DNA from: Nicotiana tabacum | Taxonomy: Eukaryota > Streptophyta > Magnoliopsida > Solanales > Solanaceae | Direction of reading: 5' to 3' | DNA: 64,000 nt | Assembly (NCBI RefSeq): GCF_000715075.1 | Contig: NC_134089.1 | Span: 111,793,157-111,857,156, forward strand | In this document: positions 23,401 through 35,030 of the stretch, piece by piece | How the letters are laid out: every line of letters begins with the position of its first letter | Position numbering within the stretch: position 1 is the stretch's first letter | Notes under the pieces: generated by a model | Seen by the model: only the letters and a program-made list of their open reading frames with translations | The model's database searches: none | Told to the model about the DNA's origin: nothing | Made by a program: the position numbers and the translations under genes

Positions 23401-23858
23401 ATCGCACCACAGTCCGCACATCAACCGGAGCAACCCCCTATATGCTGGTTTACGGTACAGAGGTTGTTATTCCCACTGAGGTAGAATTTCCTTCCCTAAG
23501 GATCATACAAGAAGCTGAGCTCGACGATGCAAAATGGGTGAAAAGTCGTTATGAGCAACTAGCCCTTATAGATGGAAAGAGAATGAATGCAGCTTGCCAT
23601 GGTCAACTCTACCAGAACAGAATGTCCAGAGCCTTCAACAAAAGAGTCAAGCCAAGACAATTCATACCGGGGCAGCTGGTGTTAAAGAAAATTTTTCTAC
23701 ATCAAGATGAAGCCAAAGGGAAGTTCTCTCCCAACTGGAAGGGTCCATACATGGTTCATCGGGTTTTGACAGGAGGAGCCCTCATACTTGCAAAAATGGA
23801 CGGAGAAATCTGGCCGAAGCCGATCAATTCAGATGCAGTCAAGCATTACTATGTGTAA
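20482..23858 (+). pseudogene. pol of element B: RT, RNase H, second RNase H, integrase (decayed)
   Basis: Reverse transcriptase runs about 20848-21420, with VRVCVDYRNLNRASPKDDFP, FGLKNAGAT and the catalytic YVDD at about 21270. RNase H 1 follows (21650-21980; LLLYLAVLDGAFGCVL, YSLLERTCCAL). A second, archaeal-type RNase H is at about 22160-22540 (MFFDGATNFKGVGIGVV, NNMAEYEAC, GDSNLLIHQV), a mark of the Tat clade. Integrase has remnants of a zinc-binding H/C motif (22790-22950), the core Asp residues in MDVIGP and TDNGSNLN, Glu in NGVIEA, and a C-terminus ending KHYYV. Breaks include stops at 20815, 20824, 21106, 21635, 21977 and near 22337, frameshifts near 21217, 21390 and 23325, and several stops in the integrase N-terminal part. 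It cannot yield an active polyprotein. Confidence 0.9.
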
Positions 23859-24574
23859 TCTTTATGCTTTCTTTATATGATGCAATTTGAACTACGCCTG
23901 ACCTGATTCCCATTTAAGAGGGGATACGTAGGCAGCCCTGTGGGTTCGCTCACAATTCAATAAAATTTTCATTCCTCTCGCAATTGGAAATTGGGGCAGA
24001 ATTTTGGGGAGGACCCTCAAAATTCTGAAGTAATTTTAGCTGGTCGTCGCAAACAATAGTCAGAAACCTCAACCTATTAAACTGGGGCAGAATTTTGAGG
24101 AAGACCCTCAAAATTTCGTAGCAAGAGAGGTTGCAATGTCCTGAACCACGTCACAGTCATCGGTTCATCTAAAAGTTATTCGTAATTACATACCTTTATG
24201 TCATATCTTTATGAAATCATGCATGTTTATTACTAAAATTGCTTTATTTAGCAACGCTACCCCAATGATACATACAGTATCACCAGATCAAAGCTAAGCA
24301 GGTCAAGCAAAGACAGCGGGGATACGAACTAACCTCCCCCTCTACAAAACTTACTATTTTTCTTTGGATGTAGGCACCAGGATTGCAAAATCATTAAACG
24401 TACTATACACTCATGGACAAACATTATTCAGGAACACGACTCTCCAAACCGTTGCACTCGCCAGCATTTGCTGTCCACTATTGATGTCCCGTATGTCACA
24501 ATGATCCCAGTAATCGCAACACCGCAATTTGCTATCAGCTAAGAAAGCTCTACTACCATTTGTCATTTTATTTC

Positions 24575-25075
24575 TTGCATAAGGCTACTATTCTGCCTTT
24601 TAACTTCCAAAAGGCTACCATTCTGCCTTCCGAGACTAAATGCTGTCTCCATCTGCATTCTTGCATAAGGCTACCATTCTACCTTCCGAGGTTAAGCTCT
24701 ACCTCCATCTACATTTACATTGCATAAGGTTACTATTCTGCCTTCCAACTTGCATAAGGCTACCATTTTGCCTTCCGAGACTAAACGATGTCTCTATCTG
24801 CATTCTTACATAAGGCTACCATTCTGCCTTCCGAGGTTAAGCTCTACCTCCATTTGCATTTGCATTGCATAAGGCTACTATTCTGCCTTCCAACTTGCAT
24901 AAGGCTACCATTTTGCCTTCCGAGACTAAACGTTGTCTCCATCTGCATTCTTGCATAAGGCTACCATTCTGCCTTCCGAGGTTAAGCTCTACCTCCATCT
25001 GCATTTGCATTGCATAAGGCTACTATTCTGCCTTCCAACTTGCATAAGGCTACCATTCTGCCTTCCGAGGCTAAG
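24575..25075 (+). repeat. 145-bp higher-order repeat of ATAAGGCTAC modules, ~3.4 copies
   Basis: The word GACTAAA starts at 24634, 24779 and 24924, a spacing of exactly 145 bp. Each 145-bp unit holds three related sub-modules built on ATAAGGCTACCATTCTGCC followed by TTCCGAGACTAAA, TTCCGAGGTTAAG or TTCCAAC. In element A the same module occurs only about twice (near 960 and 1020), so the array has grown in element B. Confidence 0.9.
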
Positions 25076-25200
25076 ATCTGCCTCCAATTTTCTTCGAAAC
25101 TAAGCACCATCTCAAGCATCGTTTATTTCATTTCTCTTACGGGATAAGCTCTGCCCCTCAATTCGCAAGACTAAGATCTATCTTGTCCGCATCATGCTAC

Positions 25201-25357
25201 TGCATCTCATGGGCTGAAAGATCGCCTCATACTGCATCTTATGGGCTGAAAGATCGCCTCATACTGCATCTCATGGGCTGAAAGATCGCCTCATACTGCA
25301 TCTCATGGGCTGAAAGATCGCCTCATACTGAATCTCATGGGCTAAAATATTGCCAAA
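25201..25357 (+). repeat. 32-bp minisatellite, ~5 units
   Basis: Units begin at 25201, 25233, 25265, 25297 and 25329 with TGCATCTCATGGGCTGAAAG then ATCGCCTCATAC. The last unit is degenerate. It corresponds to the larger GAAAGATCGCC array of element A at 1079-1450. Confidence 0.92.
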
Positions 25358-25974
25358 TTATCCAAAGGCGTCATCATTCGGATGCATCATCTTCATAGCC
25401 CGAGAACACCATGTCATGGCCTGAGGATCCCTTTTAATCTTTGGCATATCATTATTCAAAGGCACCATGGTTCAGAGGCACCATCCTCATAGCCCGAGAA
25501 CATCATTTAATGGCCTACAAATCCTTTATCATACGCTTCATGGCCGAGTACGTCATGGTCTAAGGACGTCATCCTAATCGTCCGAAAACGACATTCATGG
25601 TCCAACGGGAATTTGCATCATGTTTAAATTTATACACAATATATGCTTGTATTATTTCTAACTGCAGGTAAACCGGCGAGCAATGACCATCCCGGCAGGA
25701 GTGGTCCCACTCCAGTTCCCACAGCCTTATCAAACCTAACCATTCCCGCAAGTCGTCCACTCACCCCACCCTAGATATTGCGTCCGTTTTTGAAATATCT
25801 TCATCAGCACAATCCGCAGGTGAATCCTGAACTACATACGGCCTGATTCCTGTAAAACCAGGGACATGTAGGTAACTCAGAAGCCAGGGTGCAGCCTAAA
25901 CCTCTTCAAACCATTTCACTCGATCAAAATTGGTCATCATATCTTTACCCGACAACTCTTTCATCCTTCCCGAG

Positions 25975-25988
25975 TAAAGAGGGGTAGT
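25975..25988 (+). other. Polypurine tract of element B
   Basis: The run TAAAGAGGGGTAGT directly precedes the 3' LTR. It is nearly the same as the tract of element A (2052-2065) and sits where plus-strand DNA synthesis would be primed. Confidence 0.72.
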
Positions 25989-28900
25989 TGTTGATACCCA
26001 ATTTTTCTCTATATATTTTCAATATGCAAAATACTTTCAAAATAGCATACATATGCATATATAAGCATGTCCAAGTGTTTTATTATTTTTTCATAATTTT
26101 TAAGGGTTTTAAATTGATTTATTTCCCTTTTTCATCCATAAAATCCCCAATAATTATTTTCAAAATTATTATTTTGATAATTCATCTATTGAATTTTCAT
26201 ATTTATGACAAAATATGGCTAATATAATTTTTACATATTTTTACAATTTTATTTAGTATTTTCAAAGCTAATTGCATCTAATTGCAATGTTATCCATTTT
26301 AAGGTTTAATTATGTTTTTATATTCATAAAATTAAGCACTATATTTTTAAACTATTAATTATATGTTATAAATCATTTTAGTGCTTTCAATTTATTTTAA
26401 GAAATTAATTTACTATTTTTATAATTTTAAAAGGGGAAATTGGCTATTTAAATAATAGCCCAATTACATTTCAATTTTAGCCTAAATTAAACCCAATTTC
26501 CCGGCCCAATTCCCATTCAAACTCGACCCGTAACCCAATCTAAACAACCCAACCCGGATTCCCCGCCTAACCATTTTAATCCTGGTTGTTGATCATTTAG
26601 ATCAACGGCTAACGTTCCCCCTTACCATTTTTAACCCCAAAACACCCCTTACCCTAAATCATTTCTCACCACCCGCCGCCCTTGAATTACTTTCCTCTCC
26701 AATTCTCTCTGCAGCCTCACCTAAACCCTAGCCGCTGCCACCCCATCCCACCTTAACCCACCTCAATCCCCACTTAATCCATGGCTTCCCATGACTGTTT
26801 AAGATGTACACTTTGGTGGCCCGTTTGTGTGATTTCATGGACAGATCTCGAAGAGATCTGGTCTAGTCCTTGCTCAACTTCTATTCATGGCTTTTCTCCG
26901 GCCATCCATGGCCGTTCAAGTCAGATCCATGGCTTTTCCGGCTAGATCGGTAACTTTTCAAGGCCTTTCTCACCTTTTTCTGGGTTCTCTAAAACCCTAA
27001 CCTTCAAGATCTTTCAATTTTCTTCAGATCTATCTTAGATCTGTGAATGTTATGAACCCCTCAAGTGTTTTCCTTTAAAATTTTCCGATTTTCAAAACAA
27101 CTCTTCGTCTTCAATGATTAGGGTTTCTCTTAACCTCTTTTAAAAGATCTCTTCTCTGATTTTTGGTGTTGTTTCATGATTTTTACTATGTTCAAACGAT
27201 TTATTTACGCCTTTTCTTCTACTTGAATCAGCATGTTGAAAACCCTAAGTGTTTTGGTTCTATCTGGGGTTCTGAAACTTTCTTTGTTTATTTTATACGC
27301 ATACTTGTTTCGATTAAGTTCTGTGTGTTCGAATCCTTTTCCTTGTTTGACTTATCTGATTCTGAGTTCTTACCATTCTTTTAACTCGGCTGTTGTAGAA
27401 CCCTAATTTCTTAAAAAAGGTTTTCCTCACTTATTACTGTGAGACCTTTACTTGTTTCTGATTTCTCTTTACCTGTTACTATGTTCTTCTTCACTGTTGA
27501 TTCTATGTGACTACTTGACCTACTTGACTACTGTGCTTCGAATATTTTCTTGCTACTGAACCCTAGCTTACCCCTACTGCTACTGTATGTTTGTGTTGCT
27601 TCTTTTGTCAACATGTTTAACTCTACATGCTTGTTCATCCTTTGCTATTTATATGGTGAAGTGCAGAATCATGTTCCTTTCTTGATTGATCTTGATTTCC
27701 TCAATCTTCCGACTAATTGAAAAAGGTTTTCTTACGAGCCCTAATTTTTACTCGCCTGTTTAAAATTAATTGATTCCTTTCCCTTTACTATGATGTTTTA
27801 CCTTACTGAATCCTTTCCCAAAATAAGCATATTTTGTACTTAGACTTGATTGTTTGCTTCATGCTTTTACTGCCCTTTTTATGGCAATAATCAATCTATC
27901 CCCAAATTGATTTTCTTTCCTTAATTAGACCTACTGCTACCCGTTAAATAGTGATTCCTTAATTAAAGGGAATCACTTGTGGTAATTGATTCTGACTTGT
28001 GATTGTTTCCATGTTTGTGTTAGGAATTTACTTACTACCTTATTCTTTACCTGTTTTCAAAACTATAAATACCCACCATCTTTTCTTTCAAAGAGAGGAA
28101 CAATTGAGTTCAAGAACACACAATTGCACTCGAAACGTTTTCTCTTTTTTCTACTACAACTTGTGCTACTGCTTTGTCTAGCCGGCTGAAAGCCAAAGCT
28201 AGACTGTGGAATTTTGCCTACTTTTCCTTTCTGCACTTTGTTTCTCCGATGGTATGTCCTAGTTAATCTTCAAGCATCAACAATAACATGTTTTTTTAGT
28301 TGTTTCAGTCTCCTTCACCGTTGTCTGCTTCTGCTTATGTTTATGCAATCAAGTTACATTAGTAAGCATGTTGTAATCTGCTCCCCCTCCCCCTTCTAAA
28401 TTAATGTTTTCCCTTATGTATGTACTCTGTCAGTCACTTGTTATGTGATTTGCTGACTTGTGAATCCCAAACCCCCATATCCCTCTATGTGTTTGTGTTC
28501 TCTGGCTGGTTTGTGGGCATGCCAGCATCATTAATTGCTGTACCTGACCCTTCCTGGGGTCATATGCTTCATGCAATGTAATCCCAAACCCTTGAACCCC
28601 TTGTGTAACTGCTTATTCTATGTAGTTTGAGTTTTACTACTACTGTTTTCAAAACACCCTTACTACTTACTATTTCCAACTCAGTTTTAAATAAATCTCT
28701 GTGTTCTGCACTTCTACTATATTCTTAGAACCTAGGTTCTGCCTCTTTTGTGTGAGCCTTGCCTTGGCACCCTTGAGCTCCCTCTGAACTTGGACATATA
28801 AGGGTTGTCCCTTCCACACTACACTCATCTCTATTTGATTATGCAAACCTGGGTGTAAGTACTGTCTGGGGCCCCTTGAGACCCTTAGGGAACTTTGATA

Positions 28901-30515
28901 CACCCAGGTCGGAGAAAGGCTTTGAAACAAGTGGCATTTGAGGTGGTTTATTCCATAACTCAGAGAGGAAGTCAGAATCAGGCTTCCTATGGTTGTAACT
29001 TCTTATTTTGCACTTTTCTGATGTAATTCAGTATTTGGTCTGTAATAATTTAACAAATATTGGGGTTGGCTAGTAAAAGGGATAGGGTAATTATGCATGT
29101 TTTAGCTATTAGAAGGGTAGAGAACATGCCTATAGGATCTGATCTATTCAAGTTCCGCATGCTTTAATTTCACACAAATAGAGATCATGCCCATAGGAAT
29201 TTCTCTTTAATTGAATAAATCCTGCCTACTTCACTGCATGTTCAATTAGATATCATGCTTATAGGATCAAAATCACTCGTTAACCCTTAGATACCATGCT
29301 TATAGGAATTGAAACGAGCTATAATAGAGATCATGCCTATAGGATCGAAATCAGTCTAGTTAAAATCAGTTTGACTCATGCCTATCATGAATCAGTTTAA
29401 GCAACCTACTCCTTTTATTAATACAGTTTAGAAAGCATGCCTATAGGGTCCAAATCGCCTGTTTTAAAATTAACCATTGTTCTGCTACCTCCTTAATCAG
29501 TGATAGATATCATGCTTATAGGACATCACCAATACACTTAGGCAAGCCTTAGGTAATTTCTTGATAAAACTGAACTCGCCTTTGTTTAATTAGCATTGCT
29601 ACAACTAGCAGGCAGGCCTGATTCGGACTTCTTATCTGAGTTATGTAATAAATATGGTCTGCTTCAACAATTAAAGCATCCTGCCTTAGTACCTTTAAAT
29701 TCTGACCCTAAATGTGTTTAAGTCATGCTATTTATGTGCTTTATTTGAAGAGGTATATATGAGCCTCTTAGTTGTTTATATGTTTCTCCTAATATGCGAT
29801 CCTACGTGTTTTGTATGTTGCCTTAGTCTTTTTACCTTTAAAAACCAAGAGTCAGCCTAAAATCCTCCCTCTTATAGGAATAGTAGTCCTAAATCCCTTC
29901 GGGACTAATAGTAATGGAACGAGTAATAGCATGCAATAGAGGTTGAGACAAATCCGCGCTTTAATACCTTAACGGGGTGGGAAGGGTAGATATGGATATG
30001 ATGACCGGTGCTCTAATACCACGTGTATCCCCTCTTCTAAGGAGTGTAATACCGGGTATCGCATTGATGTGATCCATATTATAAATAAACCTAGGACCCC
30101 CTCCTTTTATATTCTCAAGTATTTGTAGAACTATATCTCCTTTTAAAAATTCGCCTTTTAATATTATTTTTTTAAACTCTTATGTGTTCAAAATTAAATC
30201 CCTTGCTATTTGAGCCTATATTTGTCTATTTGCCAATTGTATAAAATTCACAAAAACTGTCTAGCCGGGAACCACACTAGTGGATCCTGAGGGGTGCCTA
30301 ACACCTTCCCCTTATGATAATTTCAAGCTCTTACCCTATCTCTGGTTATCAACAAACTTAGAAATAAATCCTTATAGGTGTCCTAATGCACCTAAAATCA
30401 TTAGGTGGCGACTCTTCAAACACAACCCCAGTTCCCAATAGGAATGAGTTGTCCCATACTCAAAATATCATAAACCCAATTTTTCGATGCGAAGAGGGAA
30501 AAAGGGGGCGCGACA
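25989..30515 (+). repeat. 3' LTR of element B (4.53 kb)
   Basis: It starts TGTTGATACCCAATTTTTC and ends GGGGGCGCGACA, followed by the CCACG target duplication. It aligns along its whole length with 9612-14155, with scattered substitutions and small indels. It includes the promoter box at 28064, the CATGCCTATAGG words at 29120-29525 and the conserved block at 29920-30010. Confidence 0.93.
28064..28071 (+). promoter_or_regulatory. LTR promoter TATA box, 3' LTR of element B
   Basis: TATAAATA lies in the same context as 11697-11704. In a 3' LTR this promoter would point outward into the flanking element D sequence at 30516, so read-through is possible in principle. Confidence 0.6.
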
Positions 30516-30520
30516 CCACG
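30516..30520 (+). repeat. Target site duplication CCACG, right of element B
   Basis: It is identical to 9607-9611 and lies directly after the ...GCGCGACA end of the 3' LTR. Confidence 0.9.
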
Positions 30521-31110
30521 AAATAACGTTTTAATACCAAACGACTTTTCGGTTTCGAAACGGCCGCAACGGTCCAAGGATATCGAAAGAACGCCGTCAT
30601 CTCACTTGAAACCTAAACAGCATACCTACAGGAATGAGAAGTCAGATTTCTCTTGAATGCGCAACACTCATGATCCGTCTATCTGGCCCGACAGGGGACG
30701 ACCCCGACAAACGGAGGGACTAACTGTATTGATCAAAATCTGACCGCTACGGTCGAGTTGGTCAACATCCCGTCCAGGCGGCAAAGCAGCAAAAGACGAC
30801 ATGACCTACTCCACATCTGGCATTCTCGATACCCGTCGAGTTAGAAGGAACAACGTCTAGAGGACGACCAAGGCAGACTCGGTATGATAAAGCGTCGAAC
30901 CAAGTAAATAGCAAAGGTCCCTTGACTATATATAGGAAGGGTAAACCTTCGATTAAAGGGGGGCTCTTCTCTTCATCCTCTCTCGGGAGTTCACTCCTTT
31001 GTAATCTTCATAATGAAAAGGAAGAACGAAGTAATTTCCAGAAAAACATGTAAAACTACCTCCTCCTTTGATTAGTGGGAGCCCCAATGAAGGGTTTCAA
31101 TAAGATCGAT
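30521..31110 (+). repeat. Element D continuation: LTR-like promoter block
   Basis: The sequence is richer in GC than its right neighbour and resembles a plant LTR in plus orientation. It has a TATA box (CTATATATAGG, 30926-30936), then about 60 bp later a pyrimidine-rich CTCTTCTCTTCATCCTCTCTC leader, and an AATGAAAAGG word near 31012. I could not place the LTR ends. The right border, where AT-rich single-copy-like sequence begins, is approximate. Together with 6766-9611 it is what remains of the element hosting insertions A and B. Confidence 0.5.
30926..30936 (+). promoter_or_regulatory. TATA box in the element D LTR-like block
   Basis: CTATATATAGG is followed by AAGGGTAAACC and a pyrimidine-rich stretch, as in the U3/R border of many plant LTRs. 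It points towards the unoccupied sequence on the right. Confidence 0.5.
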
Positions 31111-33344
31111 GGCCTATGTTTCATCTCATATATTATTCTTTCGATTAGCTCATTGATCTGGAATTTATTATGTTTAACTAAGATTTACTCCTTCATTTTC
31201 TTTAATTGATTTGTTCAAAAATGTTCCAATATCTTTTGAGTCAAACAATATGCAAGATCCAGTTTAGGTATATTCAATACTTATGGTCACTCTATGTAAT
31301 TACCTAATATTTAATGATTTGAGTATATGGAAATCATATTTCTTTAAGATATATTAATAATAGAGAAAATAGAGAATAAAAAGTCAATTAGTTATTTCTG
31401 CCTTCCATGGCATTACTTACAAAACTTTGTAGCTAAAAATAAAAATCTCAACCACTTAAATATTAAAAAAAAAACACATGTTATCGTTAATAAAAATCTT
31501 CAATTTCATTCTTGCAAAAAAAAAAAAAATATCCTGAAAATTTATACAACAAAAAGCTATTATCAAACCTAATGCAACAGTCTATACATAAATAGATGAG
31601 ATTGGAAACACACAAGTATAATTTAATACATTCGTCAAATTATGATATTAAAGTCTAATAGAAGAACTTTAATACATCTCTGATAATACTAATAGAAAAA
31701 TGATATTGTATGGCACATACTTGAGTGAATTCATTATTTAATTTTTTGGTTGTAGTTCATGTGTATCAAAGACGATGCAATCGACTCCTATCAAACTGAG
31801 AATCATTCAGCAAAAGGTTTCCTTTGTCTATTCATTATTCATTCATTAAAAGTGAACTACAACATAAGCTAACCTTATGAATATTTCAAAAGCCACAATG
31901 TTGCAGACAATGAGTCCAAACTGAAGGATCTTGCTCTTCTCGTCTTTCGTTTGGAATGCCATCATAATTCAAGTTCTTGATGCAACTTACTATAATTTAT
32001 TCCATCACTTGGCTTGTTGATGTCTTGCGTATTTATGAACTAAGTCGAAATTGTGCTTACTTCTCAGGAATTTCAACATAAACGCTTGATCTCGAACAAG
32101 GTTAGAGTAAGCTAAGTCATCTTTCATGCAGAATCTATATTCAAGGTCCTCTATGTGACCATTCGAATATACGCTTGCAAGTATGGTAGTTGATACACGG
32201 TGTTTGTTTTTGTTGAATTTGGATAGAGTTTGGGAAGCCACCGATTTTCCAGAAAAAGATAGATGATATAGGTCTTGTATTAAGATGGAGACTCCTGGAC
32301 TTTCTTAGACATATTTTGGTTGTAGTAAACGTAACCAGACAAACATTGCCAATTTGATTTCTTATCGCTTTTTCTTACGTGATGAATAAGTACCTTCTCC
32401 AAAATCTGCACCGTTTAAAGAGTTAGAATCCATTACAAATTTGACATAGTGGCGGAGAAATAATTTTGGTGGAAAAATCCTGGTTGACTTCAAATTCATA
32501 TCTAATAGCTGAAATCCTAAATGTTCAATTTTATCCATTAAGGTTTAATACTTTTGATTAAATAACTGATTTTGAAAGCTAAAAAAATTGTCTGATTTTT
32601 GCATTCTCGTTTTTATTTATCCTCGTGTTTAGAATGGAAAAACAATTGGGTTCTTTAGGCAGCGGGACTTATAAATGTGATAAGTCTCCTTTTAACTTTT
32701 ATCTTAAACTTTGAGTTAAAGTCTTTTTATACCTTTCTAATCCAATTAGGATCAATTTTATAGGGTCCGCATATGTGCAGTTTAAATCAGAAAAGAATTC
32801 TATCATTAGTTAATTTACAATTAGATCCTTAAATTATATAAATATTTAAGGGCATAAAAGTCGAACAATGTTTTTGGAATATTTTAGTCGTTCAACATTT
32901 AACATAAATTATTCGTACTTTTATAGTAATATAGATAGATTAGTTTTAAATTTTACCGGGGGAATTATTAGATATTAATATTTATCAAAAGTTTATTTGT
33001 ACTTGATATATTTTTACTCCTGCATAGAATATAAAAGTTTATTAACTTCATCCACTCCGCTTTCCATTCTGTGCATTTAGATTTTAGATATTGTTACATA
33101 GTGGCGTATACAGGATAAACTCGATCTTATGATATGGAGTATATGTTTTTTCTAACTTTTTCTTCTTTACTTTTTGTGCATTTGATAGCTGGCTACGCTG
33201 CAGCCTTCTCACTTTGCAACAGTGTCAATGGTGACACGTTAAACGCCACGTCCTGTCTGGTTTCCCAGTTCTGAGTTCACAACTCAATGGACAACTGAAT
33301 AGTTTATCAGTGGAGTATATCTTATACTACTACTCTAGCTCCCC
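31111..33344. other. AT-rich intergenic region, no gene recognised
   Basis: Both strands lack ORFs with recognisable domains, apart from one short minus-strand frame at 32005-32241. Homopolymer A runs occur near 31470 and 31515. No LTR, TIR or SINE signature was seen. Confidence 0.5.
32005..32241 (-). CDS. Unrecognised 78-codon ORF
   Basis: The ORF opens MASQTLSKFNKNKHRV and contains a Lys/Arg-rich, moderately charged sequence ending KYARHQQAK. Amino acid composition is less AT-biased than random ORFs nearby. I see no domain, and the start may not be real because the frame could extend upstream through an intron. It may be a gene relic, an exon of a small gene or chance. Confidence 0.15.
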   Translation of the reverse strand: MASQTLSKFNKNKHRVSTTILASVYSNGHIEDLEYRFCMKDDLAYSNLVRDQAFMLKFLRSKHNFDLVHKYARHQQAK

Positions 33345-33435
33345 ACATAAAAAAAGGCAAGGAAAATTGAGAGGTCGCTAATTGACAAGAGCAAATGAAC
33401 AGCGCAACCTGAATGGAGATTCCATTCCCGATTTC
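33345..33435 (+). repeat. Divergent direct repeat, copy 1
   Basis: This stretch shares an extended, gapped similarity with 35660-35755. Both contain a TTGACAAGA.CAAA.GAACAG core, preceded by GA.AGGTC.C and followed by CTGAATGGAGAT and CCATTC. The two copies are in the same orientation and 2.3 kb apart. They bracket the hAT element. They may be the ends of an old tandem duplication or of a larger decayed element. Confidence 0.6.
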
Positions 33436-33600
33436 CCCCCTTCCATTTTACTTTTTATTTTACGTGAACCTTTTATAATTAATAAAATGATATTCAGTAC
33501 TCACGAACATGATTGATTGATCGGAATGACGTATAATAAATTAAAGAGCGAACACTCTTTATTTTTGTTATTAATGTTTAACTCAAAACATTTAGTGGAC

Positions 33601-33608
33601 GTTTGGAC
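33601..33608 (+). repeat. 8-bp target duplication GTTTGGAC, left of hAT element
   Basis: GTTTGGAC here is repeated exactly at 35106-35113. Eight-bp duplications are the signature of hAT transposases. The sequences inside both copies form an imperfect terminal inverted repeat. Confidence 0.75.
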
Positions 33609-33828
33609 CATGGACGACTCAAGAAGATTGGTGTCTAAAGCCAATTTTTAATCTCGGGCCTTTTAGAAGGAAATTTTGTTTTATCTATATTTTTAATTGA
33701 AATTTATTTTTCTAGCTTTTTAAGATGTAAAGTTGTTAATTGTTTCTTTTATAAATAATTTAATCTCTCCTAAGAATTGTTGATCTTAGATAATAGAACT
33801 AAATTCAAGAAGTTTATAATTTGATATC

Positions 33829-34301
33829 TGTTGGATCCGTGGTTATCCTGTATTTGTAAATAATAATTCTGGAAAAAATAAAACGTTATCTTATAAACGT
33901 AAATTTAAATGATACAGAAATTAATTCGAGCCCACTGAATTCACAGTGTTTCCTTAAGGAATTTAATCCCCTCCTAGTACCCAAGGTTATAGATTATTTC
34001 CTCCAAGGATATAACGAATTACACACTGGTGTAGCGGTACTTCAAACCCCAGTGTTTCAGCGAACACAAAGTTCGGCAGCAAATCACACTTATGGATGCT
34101 TTGTTTGTAGTTAAAAACAATGCAGAATAAGGAGGACAACTCAGAAGTCGAATGGAAATTCTGAGAGGAAGGAATGCAAAGTATAGCCAATGTTGAATTC
34201 TTACTGAAGAGAATATCAGATTGCAATTCGTTTTTCCAGTGTATACGCAGTGTATACAGAATGTATATCCAGTATATACAAAATGTATATCCAGTGTATA
34301 A
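33829..34301. mobile_element. 473-bp insertion with 16-bp direct repeats, unclassified
   Basis: The 16 bases TTTATAATTTGATATC occur at 33813-33828 and again at 34302-34317, in the same orientation, enclosing 473 bp that starts TGTTGGATCCGTGGTTATCC. Such long duplications fit target-primed insertion (LINE/SINE type) better than an LTR or DNA element. However, no poly(A) or poly(T) tail is seen at either end. The right end has short GTATATCCAGTGTATAC repeats (34238-34300). Inside is a minus-strand 79-codon ORF without any known domain. Confidence 0.55.
34238..34300 (+). repeat. Short GTATA-CAGT tandem repeat
   Basis: CAGTGTATAC, CAGTGTATACAGAATGTATATC and CAGTATATACAAAATGTATATC follow each other with a period of about 22 bp at the right end of the 473-bp insertion. 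This is a small, imperfect array. Confidence 0.6.
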
Positions 34302-34879
34302 TTTATAATTTGATATCGAAATAATTTTTGATGTTCTAATATACTTGTTGAAACGCTTGAAACCTGAAGGAGGAAAAAAGGAAAAAAAGAATGCGCAATA
34401 TAATTTTATTCAACGGTAGTCTTCAACTCTTGTTTTTATAGAAAAAATAAAACTCTTTTCTACATAGAACAATATAACTTATTGAGAACTTAAGCTTTTT
34501 TATAGAAACTAAGAAAAAAATATAAGAATGTAGTACCCGTTTTCTGATGAGAAAGATAAAAAATAAGACTTGGACTATTGAAGATACCAAAAAATGGATT
34601 CTAAAAGTTTATTACACGTTTTTAGTGAGAAATATAAAAGGAGAATAATAATATAGGTACCTCACTAATGATGTGAATCGTAAAATTTAAATAGTAAAAA
34701 GTTTTATATTCACGATAAGGGTTTAGGGGGAGTGATTCTCTTTCTCTAATTTTTGCTTAAACGGTTACATCAATACTAAATTAAAAGTTATCTTTACTTT
34801 TTATAAAATACTTTTTATTTTTATTTTAACATACCCAATATATTTAGACCCTACCTCTAAAGATTATTGTGAGATAGAT

Positions 34880-35030
34880 ATGATCCAACTTACCTTAATT
34901 AGATATATTGGGTTCAAGTCCTGTGGTTATAATAAATTCTGTTAAAATGTGTTCTTTCTTTTACTAGGCCTTACGCGGTACGAATCTAGATTAGTCGGGA
35001 TCTCAATACAAATACGAGTAGAAAACGAAA
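34880..35030 (+). repeat. SINE-like remnant (tRNA-derived, TS-like)
   Basis: GGTTCAAGTCC matches a polymerase III B box. About 60 bp later comes a block GCGGTACGAATCTAGATTAG followed by TCGGGATCTCAATAC, which resembles the conserved 3' part of Solanaceae TS/SolS SINEs as I remember it. No clear A box or target duplication was found. Without alignment it could be another dispersed repeat. Confidence 0.35.

Larger units (their letters stand above)
23859..25974 (+). other. 3' untranslated region of element B
   Basis: This non-coding stretch follows the integrase stop and is collinear with 276-2065 of element A. It contains two GAGGA.GACCCTCAAAATT words (near 24010 and 24100), a 145-bp higher-order repeat (24575-25075) and a 32-bp minisatellite (25201-25357). 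After these come CATGGCC-rich sequence and a pyrimidine tract ending TTTCTAACTGCAG (25655-25667). No credible gene was seen on either strand. Confidence 0.7.
9612..30515 (+). mobile_element. Full-length Ogre/Tat-like Ty3/gypsy element B (20.9 kb)
   Basis: The layout is 5' LTR 9612-14155, PBS 14159-14178, ORF1 14847-16433, gag-pro 16758-20271, spacer 20272-20481, RT/RNase H/second RNase H/integrase 20482-23858, repeat-rich 3' UTR, PPT 25975-25988 and 3' LTR 25989-30515, flanked by CCACG. Assignment to the Ogre/Tat group rests on four points: very long LTRs, an extra ORF before gag, a second RNase H between RT-RNase H and integrase, and no chromodomain. The two LTRs are similar but differ by scattered substitutions and small indels, so the insertion is not recent. 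Many stops and frameshifts make it incapable of moving by itself. Confidence 0.92.

Noticed and set aside
33829..34301. Solo LTR reading of the 473-bp insertion because it starts with TG
   Set aside because: The duplication is 16 bp rather than 5 bp and the right end lacks a CA terminus.
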